Origin: Altericroceibacterium indicum
Lineage (GTDB): Bacteria > Pseudomonadota > Alphaproteobacteria > Sphingomonadales > Sphingomonadaceae
NCBI RefSeq assembly: GCF_009828105.1
Contig: NZ_WTYQ01000001.1
Span: forward strand, 186,001 to 250,000
Direction of reading: 5' to 3'
Length of the DNA stretch: 64,000 nucleotides
A program made the translations under genes and the position numbers. This document shows positions 63,973 through 64,000 of this stretch, one piece after another (the stretch's first letter is position 1; the number at the start of each line of letters is the position of its first letter). The notes below the pieces were generated by a model that was not told the DNA's origin, did no database searches, and saw only the letters and a program-made list of their open reading frames with translations.

Positions 63973-64000
63973 GGCAGGCCTTTCCGGAATGCTGTTTCAA

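Noticed and set aside
1-64000. CRISPR arrays, rRNA operons, complete insertion sequences
   Set aside because: No regularly spaced repeat-spacer pattern, no rRNA-like conserved sequence and no intact transposase gene were seen anywhere in the window.

Overview
The window looks like a chromosomal segment of an alphaproteobacterium of the order Sphingomonadales (Sphingomonadaceae/Erythrobacteraceae type). This rests on the conserved order rpsB-tsf-pyrH-frr-uppS-cdsA-dxr-rseP-bamA-skp-fabZ with no lpxD/lpxA/lpxB around fabZ (members of this order carry glycosphingolipids instead of LPS), the ccmC-I block, the yciB-ftsY-mtaB-dapF block, the CYP101-like P450 and the protein style throughout. It is inference from content; no database search was done.

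Layout. 1-1786: a lipoprotein gene cut by the left edge, rlmB and tRNA-Tyr. 2013-4190: two decaying genes, a frameshifted HExxH/TPR protein and a collapsed TonB-dependent receptor. 4208-8484: a DUF1624 membrane protein and a copper module, copA-copB divergent from csoR with a perfect CsoR-type palindrome between them. 8605-11717: nitronate monooxygenase, psd-pssA and a small membrane protein. 11718-25285: translation, isoprenoid, phospholipid and envelope-assembly genes, interrupted after tsf by a GH43 lipoprotein and a small monooxygenase. 25342-28560: PAS-HTH regulator, prolyl-4-hydroxylase-like protein, tRNA-His, amino-acid dehydrogenase. 28663-33541: cytochrome c maturation genes ccmCDEFGHI. 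33633-52417: housekeeping genes (kup, yciB, ftsY, mtaB, dapF, a GGDEF-EAL protein, pgsA, oxyR, rnd, aspS, acpP, fabF, mltG and others).

At 52480-52556 a tRNA-Met(CAT) gene marks a change of character. Downstream lie palindromes, direct repeats, the N-terminal piece of a P4-type integrase, a two-gene operon (DUF4062 protein plus AlbA_2/ATPase/winged-helix protein), a cluster of GCGGACAT repeats, remnants of other genes, the C-terminal piece of an integrase, an IS3-family remnant and a truncated ABC-F gene. From 58.6 kb to the right edge, in visibly more GC-rich DNA, is a catabolic cluster: CYP101-like P450, LLM flavin oxidoreductase, TetR regulator, SDR and thiolase. I read everything right of the tRNA as a worn, layered genomic island.

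The best candidate for an undescribed system is the DUF4062 / AlbA_2-ATPase operon (53497-55508). Its genes overlap by 4 bp, both are intact among debris, and the domains (a DUF4062 N-terminus of a kind often thought of as a sensor or signalling module, with a Schlafen-type AlbA_2 plus GHKL-like ATPase) and the island setting suggest an anti-phage or stress-response module. That function is inferred.
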